The notes: generated from the sequence alone by a model not told the origin. DNA of 33,307 bases from Propionibacterium sp. (GCA_012517965.1 JAAYTZ010000038.1:1-33307), one strand, 5' to 3'; positions 15,318 through 24,017 are shown, counted from the first letter of the stretch. Numbers and translations: made by a program.

Positions 15318-15346
15318 ATCTTAGTGATTAGACAAACCTTAGACAA
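15318..15346 (-). promoter_or_regulatory. CPBP operon promoter with 11-bp direct-repeat operator
   Basis: On the minus strand a -35 (TTGTCT, 15341-15346) and a -10 (TAAGAT, 15318-15323) are exactly 17 bp apart. Across the -35 and spacer lie two direct repeats TTAGACAA (plus strand 15328-15335 and 15339-15346) at 11-bp spacing. A factor bound here would block RNA polymerase. The element also contains the stop codon of the YhhN-type gene. Confidence 0.75.
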
Positions 15347-16172
15347 GCCGGGAAGGTTGGCCGGCGGCCGGCACGGGTCGGACGGGCGGCCGCAGCTGCA
15401 CCACCAGCAGCATCAGCACCCAGCCGGCGAGGTAGGTCGAGCGGATGAACGCCTCCGTCACGGCGGGCGGCGGATCGAACGCCGGGTGGAACATGTGCAG
15501 GGCCACCATCGCGTCGTTGGCGAAGATCAGGGCGCCGCCCGTGGCCACCCAGACCGCCACCCGCGCCGGGAAGGCGCCCCGGAACACCGTCGAGACGGTC
15601 GTCCACCCCATGAGCACGATGATCACCGCGAACACCACCACGGGGATCACCATCGCGCCGGGCAGGAACGGCCAGATCACGACGCACAGCACCAGCGCCA
15701 CCGCGGCGTACCCGAGCGCCGGACGCGCCTCGACGCGGCGCGGCCGCCCGCGCCAGAACGTCGCGACGAGGACCAGATACGCCACCGCGAACGTGCCGAT
15801 GCCCGCCAGGCGACCGGCCCCGCCGGGCAGGGCGACGAACCCCACCAGGAACGCGTCCCCGAGCGTGGAGAACAGGAGGGCGGCGGTGAGCAGCACCTGC
15901 GTGGGCGTCCGCGGCCTCGCGATCAACGCCAGGACGAACAGCGCCGCGATCGGCGGGGTCTTGAGCCAGCGGACGACGCCCTCCGGGGCGCCGGCCAGCA
16001 CCAGCACCGCGACCACCACCGCGACCACCCCGAACACCGCGACGGTCGCCCGCTGCCCACGCTGCAGCGGGAACGGGCCGAGCGGGTCGCGGGCCAACTC
16101 CTTCGTGACGGGGCTCACGGGACGGTCCCACCCCTGCGATCCGGCGACCCGGGTCAGCGACACCTGCTCCAT
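15339..16172 (-). CDS. YhhN-family membrane protein (lysoplasmalogenase-like)
   Basis: 277 residues with about eight membrane helices and the YhhN/TMEM86 pattern: LKTPPIAALF (near 70), LLFSTLGDAFL, and FANDAMVALH (near 223). Family members hydrolyse the vinyl-ether bond of lysoplasmalogens; bacterial substrates are mostly unproven. A perfect ribosome site, AAGGAGG, is six bases before the ATG. The first 40 residues form a hydrophilic extension. It lies upstream of the CPBP operon on the same strand; read-through could link them, but CPBP has its own promoter. Confidence 0.82.
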   Translation of the reverse strand: MEQVSLTRVAGSQGWDRPVSPVTKELARDPLGPFPLQRGQRATVAVFGVVAVVVAVLVLAGAPEGVVRWLKTPPIAALFVLALIARPRTPTQVLLTAALLFSTLGDAFLVGFVALPGGAGRLAGIGTFAVAYLVLVATFWRGRPRRVEARPALGYAAVALVLCVVIWPFLPGAMVIPVVVFAVIIVLMGWTTVSTVFRGAFPARVAVWVATGGALIFANDAMVALHMFHPAFDPPPAVTEAFIRSTYLAGWVLMLLVVQLRPPVRPVPAAGQPSRLV

Positions 16173-16193
16173 CGCACCTCCTTGTGCGCAGTC

Positions 16194-16215
16194 GCCCGCT
16201 CCGCTCGGAGCGGGC
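16194..16215 (-). terminator. Hairpin between universal stress gene and YhhN gene
   Basis: GCCCGCTCCG pairs perfectly with CGGAGCGGGC around a 2-base loop. Both neighbouring genes run on the minus strand, so this probably ends the universal stress protein transcript. There is no U-tract. Confidence 0.6.
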
Positions 16216-16260
16216 GTCCCTCCGGCCCGGCGCCCGACCCGCAGGCCGCGGCTCGGGCCG

Positions 16261-17169
16261 CTAGTCGCGGGGGCCCCGCGTGATGAGGACCGGGCAGCGC
16301 GCGTTGCGGATGACCTCGCGGCTGGTGGAGCCGAGCAGCAGCCCGGCGAAGCCGCCCCGGCCGCGCGAACCGAGCACGATCAGCGACGCCGAGTCGGAAT
16401 GGTCGAGCAGCACCTGGGCGGGGTGGCCGGGCCGCACGCGGATCTCGACCTCGAGCTCGGGGTGGGCGCTGGCGTGCGTCGCGACCAGGTCCTTGCACAT
16501 CTCCTCGAGGCGGGTGCCCAGCGTGCTGTCGTCGACGCTCCAGCCGCCGATGACCGAGGTGATCCAGGGCACGGGGTCCCAGGTGTGGACCGCGATGAGC
16601 TTGACGCCGCGCTCCGCGGCCTCGGCGACGGCCAGGCGGATCGCCTCCTCCGCCTCGGGGGACACGTCGACGCCGACGACGACCGGGCCGGTGGACTGCA
16701 CGTGGGCGTCCTCGGGCACGATGACGACCGGGCCGTGGGCGTGCGAGGCGACGGCGACCGACGTGCCGCCGAGGGCCCGCGCCGACAGCGGCGCCGAGTG
16801 GGTGCGCGACCCGATGACCACGAGCTCGGCGGTGTGGGTGGCGCGGGCCAGCGGGTAGGACGCGTCGTCGGTGAGCATGATCGCCTCGACGGGCAGCCCC
16901 GGGTACTTCTCGGTGAGGTAGGCCTTCTCGGCCTCCAGTCGCTCCTCGGCGCGGCGGTGGTAGCCGGCGACGAGGTCGTCGATGCGGTCGACCTTGCTCA
17001 TGATCTCGCCGCGGGACAGCGCCGGCATGTCGGGCACGACCAGCACCAACACGAGCGGACGCCCCTGCGCCACCGCCCGGGCGGCGGCCCAGTCCATCGC
17101 GCTGCGGGCGATCTTGGACCCATTGGTCCCGACCACGATCTTGCCGGTGTAGTCGATGTGCTCGGTCAC
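16261..17169 (-). CDS. Tandem-domain universal stress protein
   Basis: 302-residue cytoplasmic protein with two UspA domains (about 8-150 and 160-298). The second has the ATP-binding pattern G-2x-G-9x-GS in GSRGRGGFAGLLLGS near the C-terminus. The first has the corresponding loop (GSRTHSAPLSARALGGTS) without the second glycine, so nucleotide binding may be limited to domain 2. Similar tandem proteins are part of dormancy and hypoxia responses in mycobacteria. The start is GTG with AGGAGG at optimal spacing. The gene is monocistronic, followed by a hairpin. Confidence 0.93.
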   Translation of the reverse strand: MTEHIDYTGKIVVGTNGSKIARSAMDWAAARAVAQGRPLVLVLVVPDMPALSRGEIMSKVDRIDDLVAGYHRRAEERLEAEKAYLTEKYPGLPVEAIMLTDDASYPLARATHTAELVVIGSRTHSAPLSARALGGTSVAVASHAHGPVVIVPEDAHVQSTGPVVVGVDVSPEAEEAIRLAVAEAAERGVKLIAVHTWDPVPWITSVIGGWSVDDSTLGTRLEEMCKDLVATHASAHPELEVEIRVRPGHPAQVLLDHSDSASLIVLGSRGRGGFAGLLLGSTSREVIRNARCPVLITRGPRD

Positions 17170-17357
17170 GGCATCCTCCTGACATGCGACTGCCGCGCCG
17201 GTGGACGTCGTGGTCCTCCCACCCCGCCCACCCGTGCGCGAGGTAACGCGTTCAGCCTACTCCCCGCGCGGTCGGCCGGCAGGAGTCCGGCTGCCCCCGG
17301 CCGACTTGCCCACCGACCGGCGGGCCCGCGGCCGGCCGGGGCGCCTACCCTGGCCTG

Positions 17358-17687
17358 GTGGAGTGGGCGCTCGCGTTGGTGCTGGTCGTCACGATCGCCG
17401 TGGTCGGGTGGTGGTGGCGCCGTCGTGCGGCCGCGCCGCGCGTCCCGGACACCTTCGAGGAACTCCTGGCCGGCGGCGCCGAGCTCGCCGTCCTCAACGA
17501 GCGCTACGGCGACGCGCCCGGCGCCCCGTTCCCGGGGCCGCGGGCGCGGGCCTGGGCCTACGGCGTCCTCCACTCCGAGGGCGTGGACGCCGACGCCGAC
17601 CCGCGCTACGCCGCCGACCTGCTCCGCCGGGCCGAGCCGCGCCTGTCCCGGGCGGCGGCCGCCGCCCTCGTGCGAGCCATGCTCTGA
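17358..17687 (+). CDS. Small N-anchored protein, unknown
   Basis: 109 residues: an N-terminal membrane helix (about 2-19), a WWWRRR interface, then a hydrophilic domain with a helical AELAVLNERYGD segment and an Ala/Arg-rich C-terminus. No family recognised. The GTG start is leaderless: TACCCT lies 6 bases upstream. It is a single gene between the divergent stress protein and the ABC operon. Confidence 0.6.
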   Translation: MEWALALVLVVTIAVVGWWWRRRAAAPRVPDTFEELLAGGAELAVLNERYGDAPGAPFPGPRARAWAYGVLHSEGVDADADPRYAADLLRRAEPRLSRAAAAALVRAML

Positions 17688-17716
17688 GCCCGACCGGACG
17701 CGGCCGGACCGCACGC

Positions 17717-17742
17717 GGCGCCGCGCCTGCGCGGCCGGCGCC
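17717..17742 (+). terminator. GC-rich hairpin after small membrane protein gene
   Basis: GGCGCCGCGC pairs with GCGC and GGCGCC around a short loop, with a 4-base bulge in the right arm. It lies between the small gene and the ABC operon promoter. Without a U-tract the call is weak. Confidence 0.35.
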
Positions 17743-17789
17743 CGCGGCTCCAGCAGGCAAGTGGCCGGGCCGCACTGCCCCGCATCCCC

Positions 17790-17826
17790 TACCCTGGCCC
17801 CCAATTGACGCCGACCCGAGGGTCGG
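17790..17826 (+). promoter_or_regulatory. ABC operon promoter and leader hairpin
   Basis: TACCCT (17790-17795) is a likely -10. The leader of about 45 bases carries a perfect 7-bp stem, CCGACCC and GGGTCGG, with a 2-base loop (17811-17826), about 20 bases before the ATG. It may influence translation or stability. No riboswitch can be recognised. Confidence 0.45.
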
Positions 17827-17845
17827 CCCATCGAAAGGACCACAG

Positions 17846-18853
17846 ATGGCTCTCACCCGGCGCACCGTGCTCGGCGCCCTCGCGCTCGTCCCCCTCGCCG
17901 GCTGCGCGGCCCAGCCCGCCGCGACCACCCCCGCAGCGTCCGCCACGTCCGCCGGCACGACCGCCGCGGCGAAGACCTACAAGATCGGCATCGTCCAGAT
18001 CGTCACCCACCCTTCCCTGGACGCCGTGCGCACCAACTTCGTCGAGGAACTGAAGAAGCAGGGCGTGACCGCGGAGGTCGACTACAAGAACCCCGAGGGC
18101 GACCAGTCCACCCTCAACACCATCGCCCAGGGCTTCGCCGCCGACAAGAAGGACCTCGTGCTGGCCATCGCCACCCCGAGCGCCCTCGCCGTGGCCCAGG
18201 CCATCTCGGACAAGCCGATCCTGTTCGCCGCCGTCACCGACCCGGTCGGCGCCAAGCTCGTCGCCTCCCTGGACGCCCCCGGCAAGAACGTCACCGGCAC
18301 CTCCGACATGAACCCCATCGACAAGCAGATCGCGCTCGTCAAGCAGCTCGTCCCCAACGCCAAGACGATCGGCATGGTGTATAGCTCCGCCGAGCAGAAC
18401 TCGCTGGTGCAGCTCGAGCTGGCCAAGACCGAGGGCGCCAAGGTCGGGCTGACGGTCGTCGGGGCCGCCATCACCAACTCCTCCGAGGTGCAGCAGGGCG
18501 CCCAGTCGCTGGTCGGCAAGATCGACGCCTTCTTCATCGGCACCGACAACACCGTGGTCTCCGGCCTGGAGGGCCTGATCTCGGTCGCCCAGACCGCCAA
18601 GCTGCCGATCATCACCGCCGACGGCGACTCGGTGAAGCGGGGCGCGGTGGCGTCCTGGGCCGTCGACTACGGGAAGATGGGCGTCCAGACCGCCCAGATG
18701 GCCGCCAAGATCCTCGCGGGGGCGGCGCAGCCGGCCACGATGCCGGTCGGCTTCCAGGACGACCCCGTGCTGACGATCAACACGGCGGCCGCCGCCAAGA
18801 TCGGGCTGACGATCCCGGACGCCGTCAAGGCCGCCGCGGACGTCACCCTCTGA
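17846..18853 (+). CDS. ABC importer substrate-binding lipoprotein (ABC_sub_bind, TrpX-like)
   Basis: 335 residues. A signal peptide ends in the lipobox LAGC (Cys20); TRRTVLG near the N-terminus resembles a Tat motif. After an Ala/Thr-rich linker the binding domain (from about 44) shows the family blocks YKIGIVQIVTHPSLD and LVLAIATPSALAVAQ, followed by IDAFFIGTDNTVVSG and GAVASWAVDYGKMG. Members with this three-gene layout include the TrpXYZ system proposed for tryptophan uptake in streptococci; the ligand here is unknown. A GAAAGGA ribosome site precedes the ATG. It heads a three-gene operon. Confidence 0.92.
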   Translation: MALTRRTVLGALALVPLAGCAAQPAATTPAASATSAGTTAAAKTYKIGIVQIVTHPSLDAVRTNFVEELKKQGVTAEVDYKNPEGDQSTLNTIAQGFAADKKDLVLAIATPSALAVAQAISDKPILFAAVTDPVGAKLVASLDAPGKNVTGTSDMNPIDKQIALVKQLVPNAKTIGMVYSSAEQNSLVQLELAKTEGAKVGLTVVGAAITNSSEVQQGAQSLVGKIDAFFIGTDNTVVSGLEGLISVAQTAKLPIITADGDSVKRGAVASWAVDYGKMGVQTAQMAAKILAGAAQPATMPVGFQDDPVLTINTAAAAKIGLTIPDAVKAAADVTL

Positions 18854-18923
18854 CGCCGGCGTCCGCCGCACCGGTTAGCGTGGACCCCGAGCAAGGCACG
18901 TCCGGCCGAAAGAGCGCACCACG

Positions 18924-19868
18924 ATGATCATCGCCCTCCAACTCGGGCTCCTCTACGCCGTGATGGCGTTGGGGGTCTACCTCACCTACCGCGTCCTGGA
19001 CTTCCCCGACCTGACGGTCGACGGCAGCTTCACCACGGGCGCCTCGGTGACCTCGGTGCTGATCGTCGGGGGGCAGTCACCGCTGCTGGCCACCGTCGCC
19101 GGCCTGCTGGCCGGGGCGGTGGCCGGCTGCGTGACCGGCCTGCTCCACACCGCCGGCCGGATCAACCCGCTGCTCGCGGGCATCCTGACCCAGATCGCCC
19201 TCTACTCGATCAACCTGCGCATCATGGGCAAGGCCAACGTGCCGCTGCTGGGCCAGACCACCCTGCTGTCGCCGCTGCGCGACAGCGGCCAGCTCACCAC
19301 CTGGGTGGGCGTGGGCGTGTTCGCGGGGGTCGTCCTCGCGGTCGGGCTGGTCACCGTGTGGTTCCTCGGCACCGACATGGGCGTCGCCCTGCGCGCCACC
19401 GGCGACAACGAGGCCATGGCCAGCAGCCAGGGCGTCAGCGTCGATCGGGCGAAGGTGCTGGGGCTGACGATCTCGAACGCCCTCGTCGGCCTGTGCGGTG
19501 CGCTGGTGGCCCAGTTCGCCGGCTTCGCCGACATCAGCATGGGCATCGGCCTCATCGTGGCCGGCCTCGCGAGCGTCATCATCGGCCAGGCGCTCCTCAG
19601 TGGCCGGACGGTGTGGGTCGCCGTGGTCGCCGTCGTGCTCGGCTCGATCGTCTACCGGGGCGTCATCCAGATCGCCCTCGGCGTCGGGCTCAACCCCAAC
19701 GACATGAAGCTCATCTCGGCGGTGCTCGTCGTCGTCGCCCTCGTCCTGCCGCGGACCGCCCCGCTGCGCCAGTGGCGGCGGCTCCGCGCCTCCCGCGTCG
19801 CCGTCCCCGACCTGACCGAGACGGACGCCCCCGAGGCGGCGGCCCCGACCGGAGAGGCGGCCCGCTGA
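18924..19868 (+). CDS. ABC importer permease (BPD_transp_2 family)
   Basis: 314-residue permease with about nine membrane helices, of the branched-chain amino-acid type. The block FLGTDMGVALRATGDNEAMASSQGV (residues about 149-173) contains the ATPase-coupling region of this family. It follows the lipoprotein gene by 70 bp, where TAGCGT could be an extra -10. The stop TGA overlaps the first base of the ATPase ATG (TGATG). A single permease gene implies a homodimer. Confidence 0.93.
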   Translation: MIIALQLGLLYAVMALGVYLTYRVLDFPDLTVDGSFTTGASVTSVLIVGGQSPLLATVAGLLAGAVAGCVTGLLHTAGRINPLLAGILTQIALYSINLRIMGKANVPLLGQTTLLSPLRDSGQLTTWVGVGVFAGVVLAVGLVTVWFLGTDMGVALRATGDNEAMASSQGVSVDRAKVLGLTISNALVGLCGALVAQFAGFADISMGIGLIVAGLASVIIGQALLSGRTVWVAVVAVVLGSIVYRGVIQIALGVGLNPNDMKLISAVLVVVALVLPRTAPLRQWRRLRASRVAVPDLTETDAPEAAAPTGEAAR

Positions 19869-20659
19869 TGCTGCGCCTGACGGGAATCCGCAAGGTCTTC
19901 TACCCGCACTCGGTCAACGAGCGGGTCGCGCTGCGGTCGATCGACCTGCACCTGGCGCCCGGCGACTTCGTCACGGTCATCGGCTCGAACGGGGCCGGGA
20001 AGTCGACGCTGCTCAACGTCATCTCCGGGCGCATCCTGGCCGACGCGGGCGACGTCGTCATCGACGGCCAGTCGGTGACCCGCATGCCCGAGTACCGGCG
20101 CGCCCGCATGGTGGCGCGGGTGTTCCAGGACCCGATGGCCGGCACCGCCCCCCACCTGACCATCGAGGAGAACCTGTCGATCGCCCACGCCCGCGGCCGC
20201 GGCTCGGGCCTGCGGCGGGCGATCACCCGGGCCAAGCGGGCCCGGTTCCGCGAGGAACTCGCCACCCTCGAACTCGGCCTCGAGGACCGGCTCGGCACCC
20301 CGGTCGGCATGCTGTCGGGCGGCCAGCGGCAGGCGCTCAGCCTGCTCATGGCCACCTACGTGCAGCCGAAGATCCTGCTGCTCGACGAGCACACCGCCGC
20401 GCTCGACCCGTCCCGGGCCGCGCTGATCAGCCGGCTCACCACCGTCGCCATCGAGCGCAACCACCTGACCGCGCTGATGGTGACCCACAACATGAGCCAG
20501 GCGCTCGCCATGGGCAACCGGCTGGTCATGATGCACGACGGCGCGATCGTCCTCGACGTGCCGGCCGCCGAGAAGGACCGCCTCACCCCGCAGCACCTGC
20601 TCGACGAGTTCGCCCGGATCAAGGGCGCCGCCTTCTCCGACCGCACCCTGCTCGACTGA
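19868..20659 (+). CDS. ABC importer ATPase (COG1101 type)
   Basis: 263-residue ATP-binding subunit. Walker A is GSNGAGKST (39-47, Lys45), the signature is LSGGQRQ, and Walker B is LLLDEHTAALDP, with the switch His in THNMSQA. The His after the Walker B Glu (DEHTAAL) is characteristic of COG1101 ATPases that pair with ABC_sub_bind proteins. Its stop abuts the MATE stop on the other strand with no gap, within TGATCA. Confidence 0.94.
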   Translation: MLRLTGIRKVFYPHSVNERVALRSIDLHLAPGDFVTVIGSNGAGKSTLLNVISGRILADAGDVVIDGQSVTRMPEYRRARMVARVFQDPMAGTAPHLTIEENLSIAHARGRGSGLRRAITRAKRARFREELATLELGLEDRLGTPVGMLSGGQRQALSLLMATYVQPKILLLDEHTAALDPSRAALISRLTTVAIERNHLTALMVTHNMSQALAMGNRLVMMHDGAIVLDVPAAEKDRLTPQHLLDEFARIKGAAFSDRTLLD

Positions 20660-22006
20660 TCAGCGGGAGGCGCCCAGCACCAGCCAGCGGTCGCCGCGCG
20701 CGCGGCGTCCCAGCAGCAGGCCGCGCAGGGCGAGGAAGCCCGTGAACGCCGCCCACAGGGCGGCCAGGGCCCACGGCGCCCCGGCACCCAGCAGCCACGG
20801 CCCCGCCGCGCGCACCGCCAGCACGAGCGGCAGATAGGCGACCAGCACGGCCACCATGGCCCCGGCCAGCCACCGGCCGTCGCCGGCGCCGATCAGGACG
20901 CCGTCCAGCACGAACACGTACCCCGACAGCGCCTGCCCCAGCCCGACGACCACCAGAGCCGCGGTGAGCGCCGCCCGCGTCGCCGGGTCGGGCGTGAACA
21001 GCGCCGGCAGCACCGGCGAGGCCAGCACCACCGCCACCCCCAGCACCGCCCCCGCCCGGACGCCCCACCGCACCATCAGCGCCGTGGCCCGCCGCACGGC
21101 CCCCGCGTCCCCGGCACCCAGCGCCTTGCCGGTGAGCGCCTGCGCGGCGATCGCGAGGGCGTCCAGGGCGAACGTCAGGAACGACCAGACCGTGAACGCC
21201 ACCTGGTGGGCGGCCAGCGGCACCGGCCCCAGCCCCGCCGCCACCCACACGGTCACCAGCAGGATCGCCCGCAGGGCCGCCGTCCGCACGATGAGCGGCA
21301 CCCCGTCCGCCGCGGCGCGCAGCACCCCCGCGGGGTGGACGCCCCACGGGGCGCCCTCGCGGCGCGCGATGCGCAGCAGCGCCACCACGAACACGGCCGC
21401 CATCGACGTCTGGGCGAGCACCGTGCCCCACGCCGACCCCGCGACGCCCCACCCCAGGCCGTAGACGAACCACACGTTGAGCAGGGCGTTCGCCGTGAAC
21501 CCCAGCACCGAGACGACCAGGGGCGTCCGGGTGTCCTGGAAGCCGCGCAGCACCCCGGTCACCGCCAGCACGACCAGCATGCCGGGCAGCCCCCACGCGC
21601 TGACGGCCAGGTAGGCCGTCGCGTGCGTCAGCACCGCCCCGGACGCCCCCAGCAGCCGGCACACCGGCTCGACCAGCGCGAACGCCGCGACCGCCGCCAC
21701 CGCCCCCAGCAGCAGGGCCAGCCACAGCCCGTCCATGCCCGCGGACGCCGCACCGCGCCGGTCCCCCGCGCCGAGCAGCCGGGCGACCACCGCGGTCGTG
21801 CCGTAGGCCAGGAAGACGAACACGGACGCCGCCGTCGCCAGCACCGCGCTCGCCACCCCGAGCCCGGCCAGTTCGGCGACGCCGAGGTGGCCGACGATCG
21901 CCGAGTCCACCAGGAGGAACAGCGGCTCCGCGACGAGCGCCAGGAACGCCGGCACCGCCAGCCGCACGATCTCCCGGGCGGTGTCGTCGGCGGGGGTCTC
22001 GGCCAC
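20660..22006 (-). CDS. MATE-family efflux transporter (DinF-like)
   Basis: 448 residues, twelve helices in two homologous halves. The signature DSAIVGHLGVAELAGLG is near the N-terminus and a second repeat begins at about 235 (DGVPLIVRTAALRAI). Such proteins export cationic drugs or metabolites in exchange for H+ or Na+. The start is GTG with TAGGCT 6 bases before it, so a leaderless transcript is possible even though the radical SAM gene ends nine bases upstream. It may also be the last gene of that operon. Confidence 0.92.
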   Translation of the reverse strand: MAETPADDTAREIVRLAVPAFLALVAEPLFLLVDSAIVGHLGVAELAGLGVASAVLATAASVFVFLAYGTTAVVARLLGAGDRRGAASAGMDGLWLALLLGAVAAVAAFALVEPVCRLLGASGAVLTHATAYLAVSAWGLPGMLVVLAVTGVLRGFQDTRTPLVVSVLGFTANALLNVWFVYGLGWGVAGSAWGTVLAQTSMAAVFVVALLRIARREGAPWGVHPAGVLRAAADGVPLIVRTAALRAILLVTVWVAAGLGPVPLAAHQVAFTVWSFLTFALDALAIAAQALTGKALGAGDAGAVRRATALMVRWGVRAGAVLGVAVVLASPVLPALFTPDPATRAALTAALVVVGLGQALSGYVFVLDGVLIGAGDGRWLAGAMVAVLVAYLPLVLAVRAAGPWLLGAGAPWALAALWAAFTGFLALRGLLLGRRARGDRWLVLGASR

Positions 22007-22015
22007 CGGGCGAGC

Positions 22016-23311
22016 CTACCGGCCCGTCCCGGCCCGGCCGGCCCGCGCCTCGGCGAGCGAGCGGGCGACACCCTCCTGTCGCTCCCAGTTGCCGTAGGCG
22101 CGCCCCCGCGAGGTGAGCCGCACGAGTTCGGCCCGCACCTCGGGCGCCACCACCCCGGGCGGCCGGTCGCGCCACGGCGTCCCCGGCAGCGGCAGGAAGG
22201 CGTGCGTGTGGACGCGCGCCCCGGCGTCCGCCAGCTCGCGGATCAGCTCCAGGGTGGCCGCCACGTCGGCGTCCGTCTCGCCGGGCATGCCGAAGATGAA
22301 GTCGACGTTGGGCACCAGCCCGGCGGCGAGGCAGTGCCCGACCGCGACCCGGACGGCCGCGACGTCGTGGCCGCGGTGGGCGGCGGCCAGCACGGCGTCC
22401 GACCCCGACTGGCCGCCGACGATGACGTTGTCGTTGTCGGCGTACCGCCGCACCAGCGCGAGGGCGTCGGGGGTGACGTGCTCGGGCCGCAGCTCCGACG
22501 GGAAGGTTCCGAAGTAGAGGCGGCCGTCGGCGGGCAGTTCGGCGCGCACGGCCCGCAGGAGGCGCTCGACGGCGTCCAGGTCGGGGTCGGTGCCGGACGC
22601 CCCGTACGACAGCGCCGACGGGGTCAGGAACCGCACCTGCCGCTTGCCGAAGCCCAGCATCGCCCGCACGTGGGCCACCACCGACCCCACCGAGCGGTGC
22701 CGGAACCGGGCCCGGGCGGCGTACGGGGTCTGGCAGAACGCGCAGGCGTAGCGGCAGCCGCGGGTGATCTCGATCGGGCCGATCCGCCGCTCCCGCAGCG
22801 CGAAACTGCCGAACTCGTCGAGGTCCTCGACCGGGCGGCCGCGTCCGCGGGGCACCGCCCCCGCGGCGTCCGGTCGGAGCAGGCCCTCGACCTCCTCCAG
22901 CGGCGACCCGGACTCCAGCGCGGCCGCGAGGGCCCGCATCGTCCACTCGCCCTCGCCGGGCGCCACGAAGTCGAAGCCCGCGCCGGCGGCGTCCGCGGGG
23001 TCGGCGGTGGCGTGGGGTCCGCCGACGACGTGCCGGGCCGGCACCCCGCCCGGGGTGAGGGCGCGCACCGCCCGCAGGCGGCCCGCGACGGCGTCGAACC
23101 CCGGCGAGAACGCCGACCACAGCACCACCGGGGCCAGCCCCCGGCGGGCGACCGCCGTGATCGCCGCGGCCAGCGTCGCCGCGTCGGGACCGGCACCGGG
23201 CCAGACGACCTCGGGCGCGCGGCCGGCCGGCAGCGCGTCGAGCGCCCCCAGGCAGGCGGTGATGCCGTACCGGGCCTTGGTGCCGTCGGCGACGACGAAC
23301 GCGGCACGCAT
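22016..23311 (-). CDS. B12-binding-type radical SAM protein (MJ_1487/TIGR04013-like)
   Basis: 431 residues. A Rossmann-like B12-binding-type domain occupies about 1-135 (VVLWSAFSPGFD, HVVGGPHATADP, APGEGE); the cobalt-ligating DxHxxG motif is absent. The radical SAM domain begins EITRGCRYACAFC with cysteines 186, 190 and 193 for the 4Fe-4S cluster. A GGQSGSD block and a GMPGETDAD block follow. The arrangement fits the MJ_1487 subgroup, of unknown reaction, best known from archaea. Stop of the HAD gene is three bases upstream; a MATE exporter follows, suggesting an exported or modified small molecule. Confidence 0.85.
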   Translation of the reverse strand: MRAAFVVADGTKARYGITACLGALDALPAGRAPEVVWPGAGPDAATLAAAITAVARRGLAPVVLWSAFSPGFDAVAGRLRAVRALTPGGVPARHVVGGPHATADPADAAGAGFDFVAPGEGEWTMRALAAALESGSPLEEVEGLLRPDAAGAVPRGRGRPVEDLDEFGSFALRERRIGPIEITRGCRYACAFCQTPYAARARFRHRSVGSVVAHVRAMLGFGKRQVRFLTPSALSYGASGTDPDLDAVERLLRAVRAELPADGRLYFGTFPSELRPEHVTPDALALVRRYADNDNVIVGGQSGSDAVLAAAHRGHDVAAVRVAVGHCLAAGLVPNVDFIFGMPGETDADVAATLELIRELADAGARVHTHAFLPLPGTPWRDRPPGVVAPEVRAELVRLTSRGRAYGNWERQEGVARSLAEARAGRAGTGR

Positions 23312-23314
23312 CGC

Positions 23315-23959
23315 TCAGGGACGCCGCGGGGCCCGCAGGCGGGCGAGCAGCGCGGGCAGGGTCGTCCCGCCGGGGCCCACGTCCACGACGACGGCCCCGG
23401 ACGCCCGCGCGGCGGCCAGCCCGCCCGGGGAGTCCTCGACCGCCAGGCAGCGCTCGGGCCGGACGCCGCAGCGCCGGGCCCCCTCGACGAAGCCGTCGGG
23501 GGCGGGCTTGCCGCGCGGGACGTCCCGGGGGGTGACCAGGATCGGCGGGGTGATGCCGGCTGCCCCCAGCCGGGCCCGGGCCAGTTCGGGCATCGCGCTG
23601 GTGACCACCGCCCAGGGCGTCCGGCGCTCGTCGAGGAACGCGAGGAGCTCGGCGGCGCCCGGGAGGGCCACCACGCCGTCGAGGTCGTGGATCTCGAAGT
23701 CCTCGTGGTCGGCGACCTCGGCCGCCAGGGCCGCCTCGTCGGCGTCCGGGAGGAGGCGGCGCAGCGACACCGCCGCCGGGATGCCGTGGATGCCGCTCAG
23801 CACGTCGGCGACGTCGAGGCCGTGGCGGAGGGCGACCCGCGTCCAGGCCCGCTCGACGGCGGCGGTCGAGTCGATGAGGGTGCCGTCCATGTCGAACAGG
23901 ACGGCGGCCACGGCGGCGGGATCGACGTGGGCCAGGGCGGCGGGCGGCGGCTCGGGCAT
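23315..23959 (-). CDS. HAD-superfamily phosphatase
   Basis: 214-residue haloacid dehalogenase-like hydrolase, subfamily IA. Motif I is DMDGTLID (Asp23, Asp25), motif II is VVTSA, motif III has GKPAPDGF, and motif IV is AVEDSPGG. These proteins usually dephosphorylate sugar phosphates or phosphoglycolate. I chose ATG 23959 because homology starts just after it; an upstream ATG (24019) adds only a charged stretch and overlaps the LON gene's start. CACAAT ends seven bases before, so the mRNA may be leaderless. First gene of a minus-strand run with the radical SAM and MATE genes. Confidence 0.88.
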   Translation of the reverse strand: MPEPPPAALAHVDPAAVAAVLFDMDGTLIDSTAAVERAWTRVALRHGLDVADVLSGIHGIPAAVSLRRLLPDADEAALAAEVADHEDFEIHDLDGVVALPGAAELLAFLDERRTPWAVVTSAMPELARARLGAAGITPPILVTPRDVPRGKPAPDGFVEGARRCGVRPERCLAVEDSPGGLAAARASGAVVVDVGPGGTTLPALLARLRAPRRP

Positions 23960-24017
23960 GGGCCCGATTGTGCCCGACCGGAGGCGCGATCCCCGCGCCC
24001 GTGTCACCCTGGCCTCC

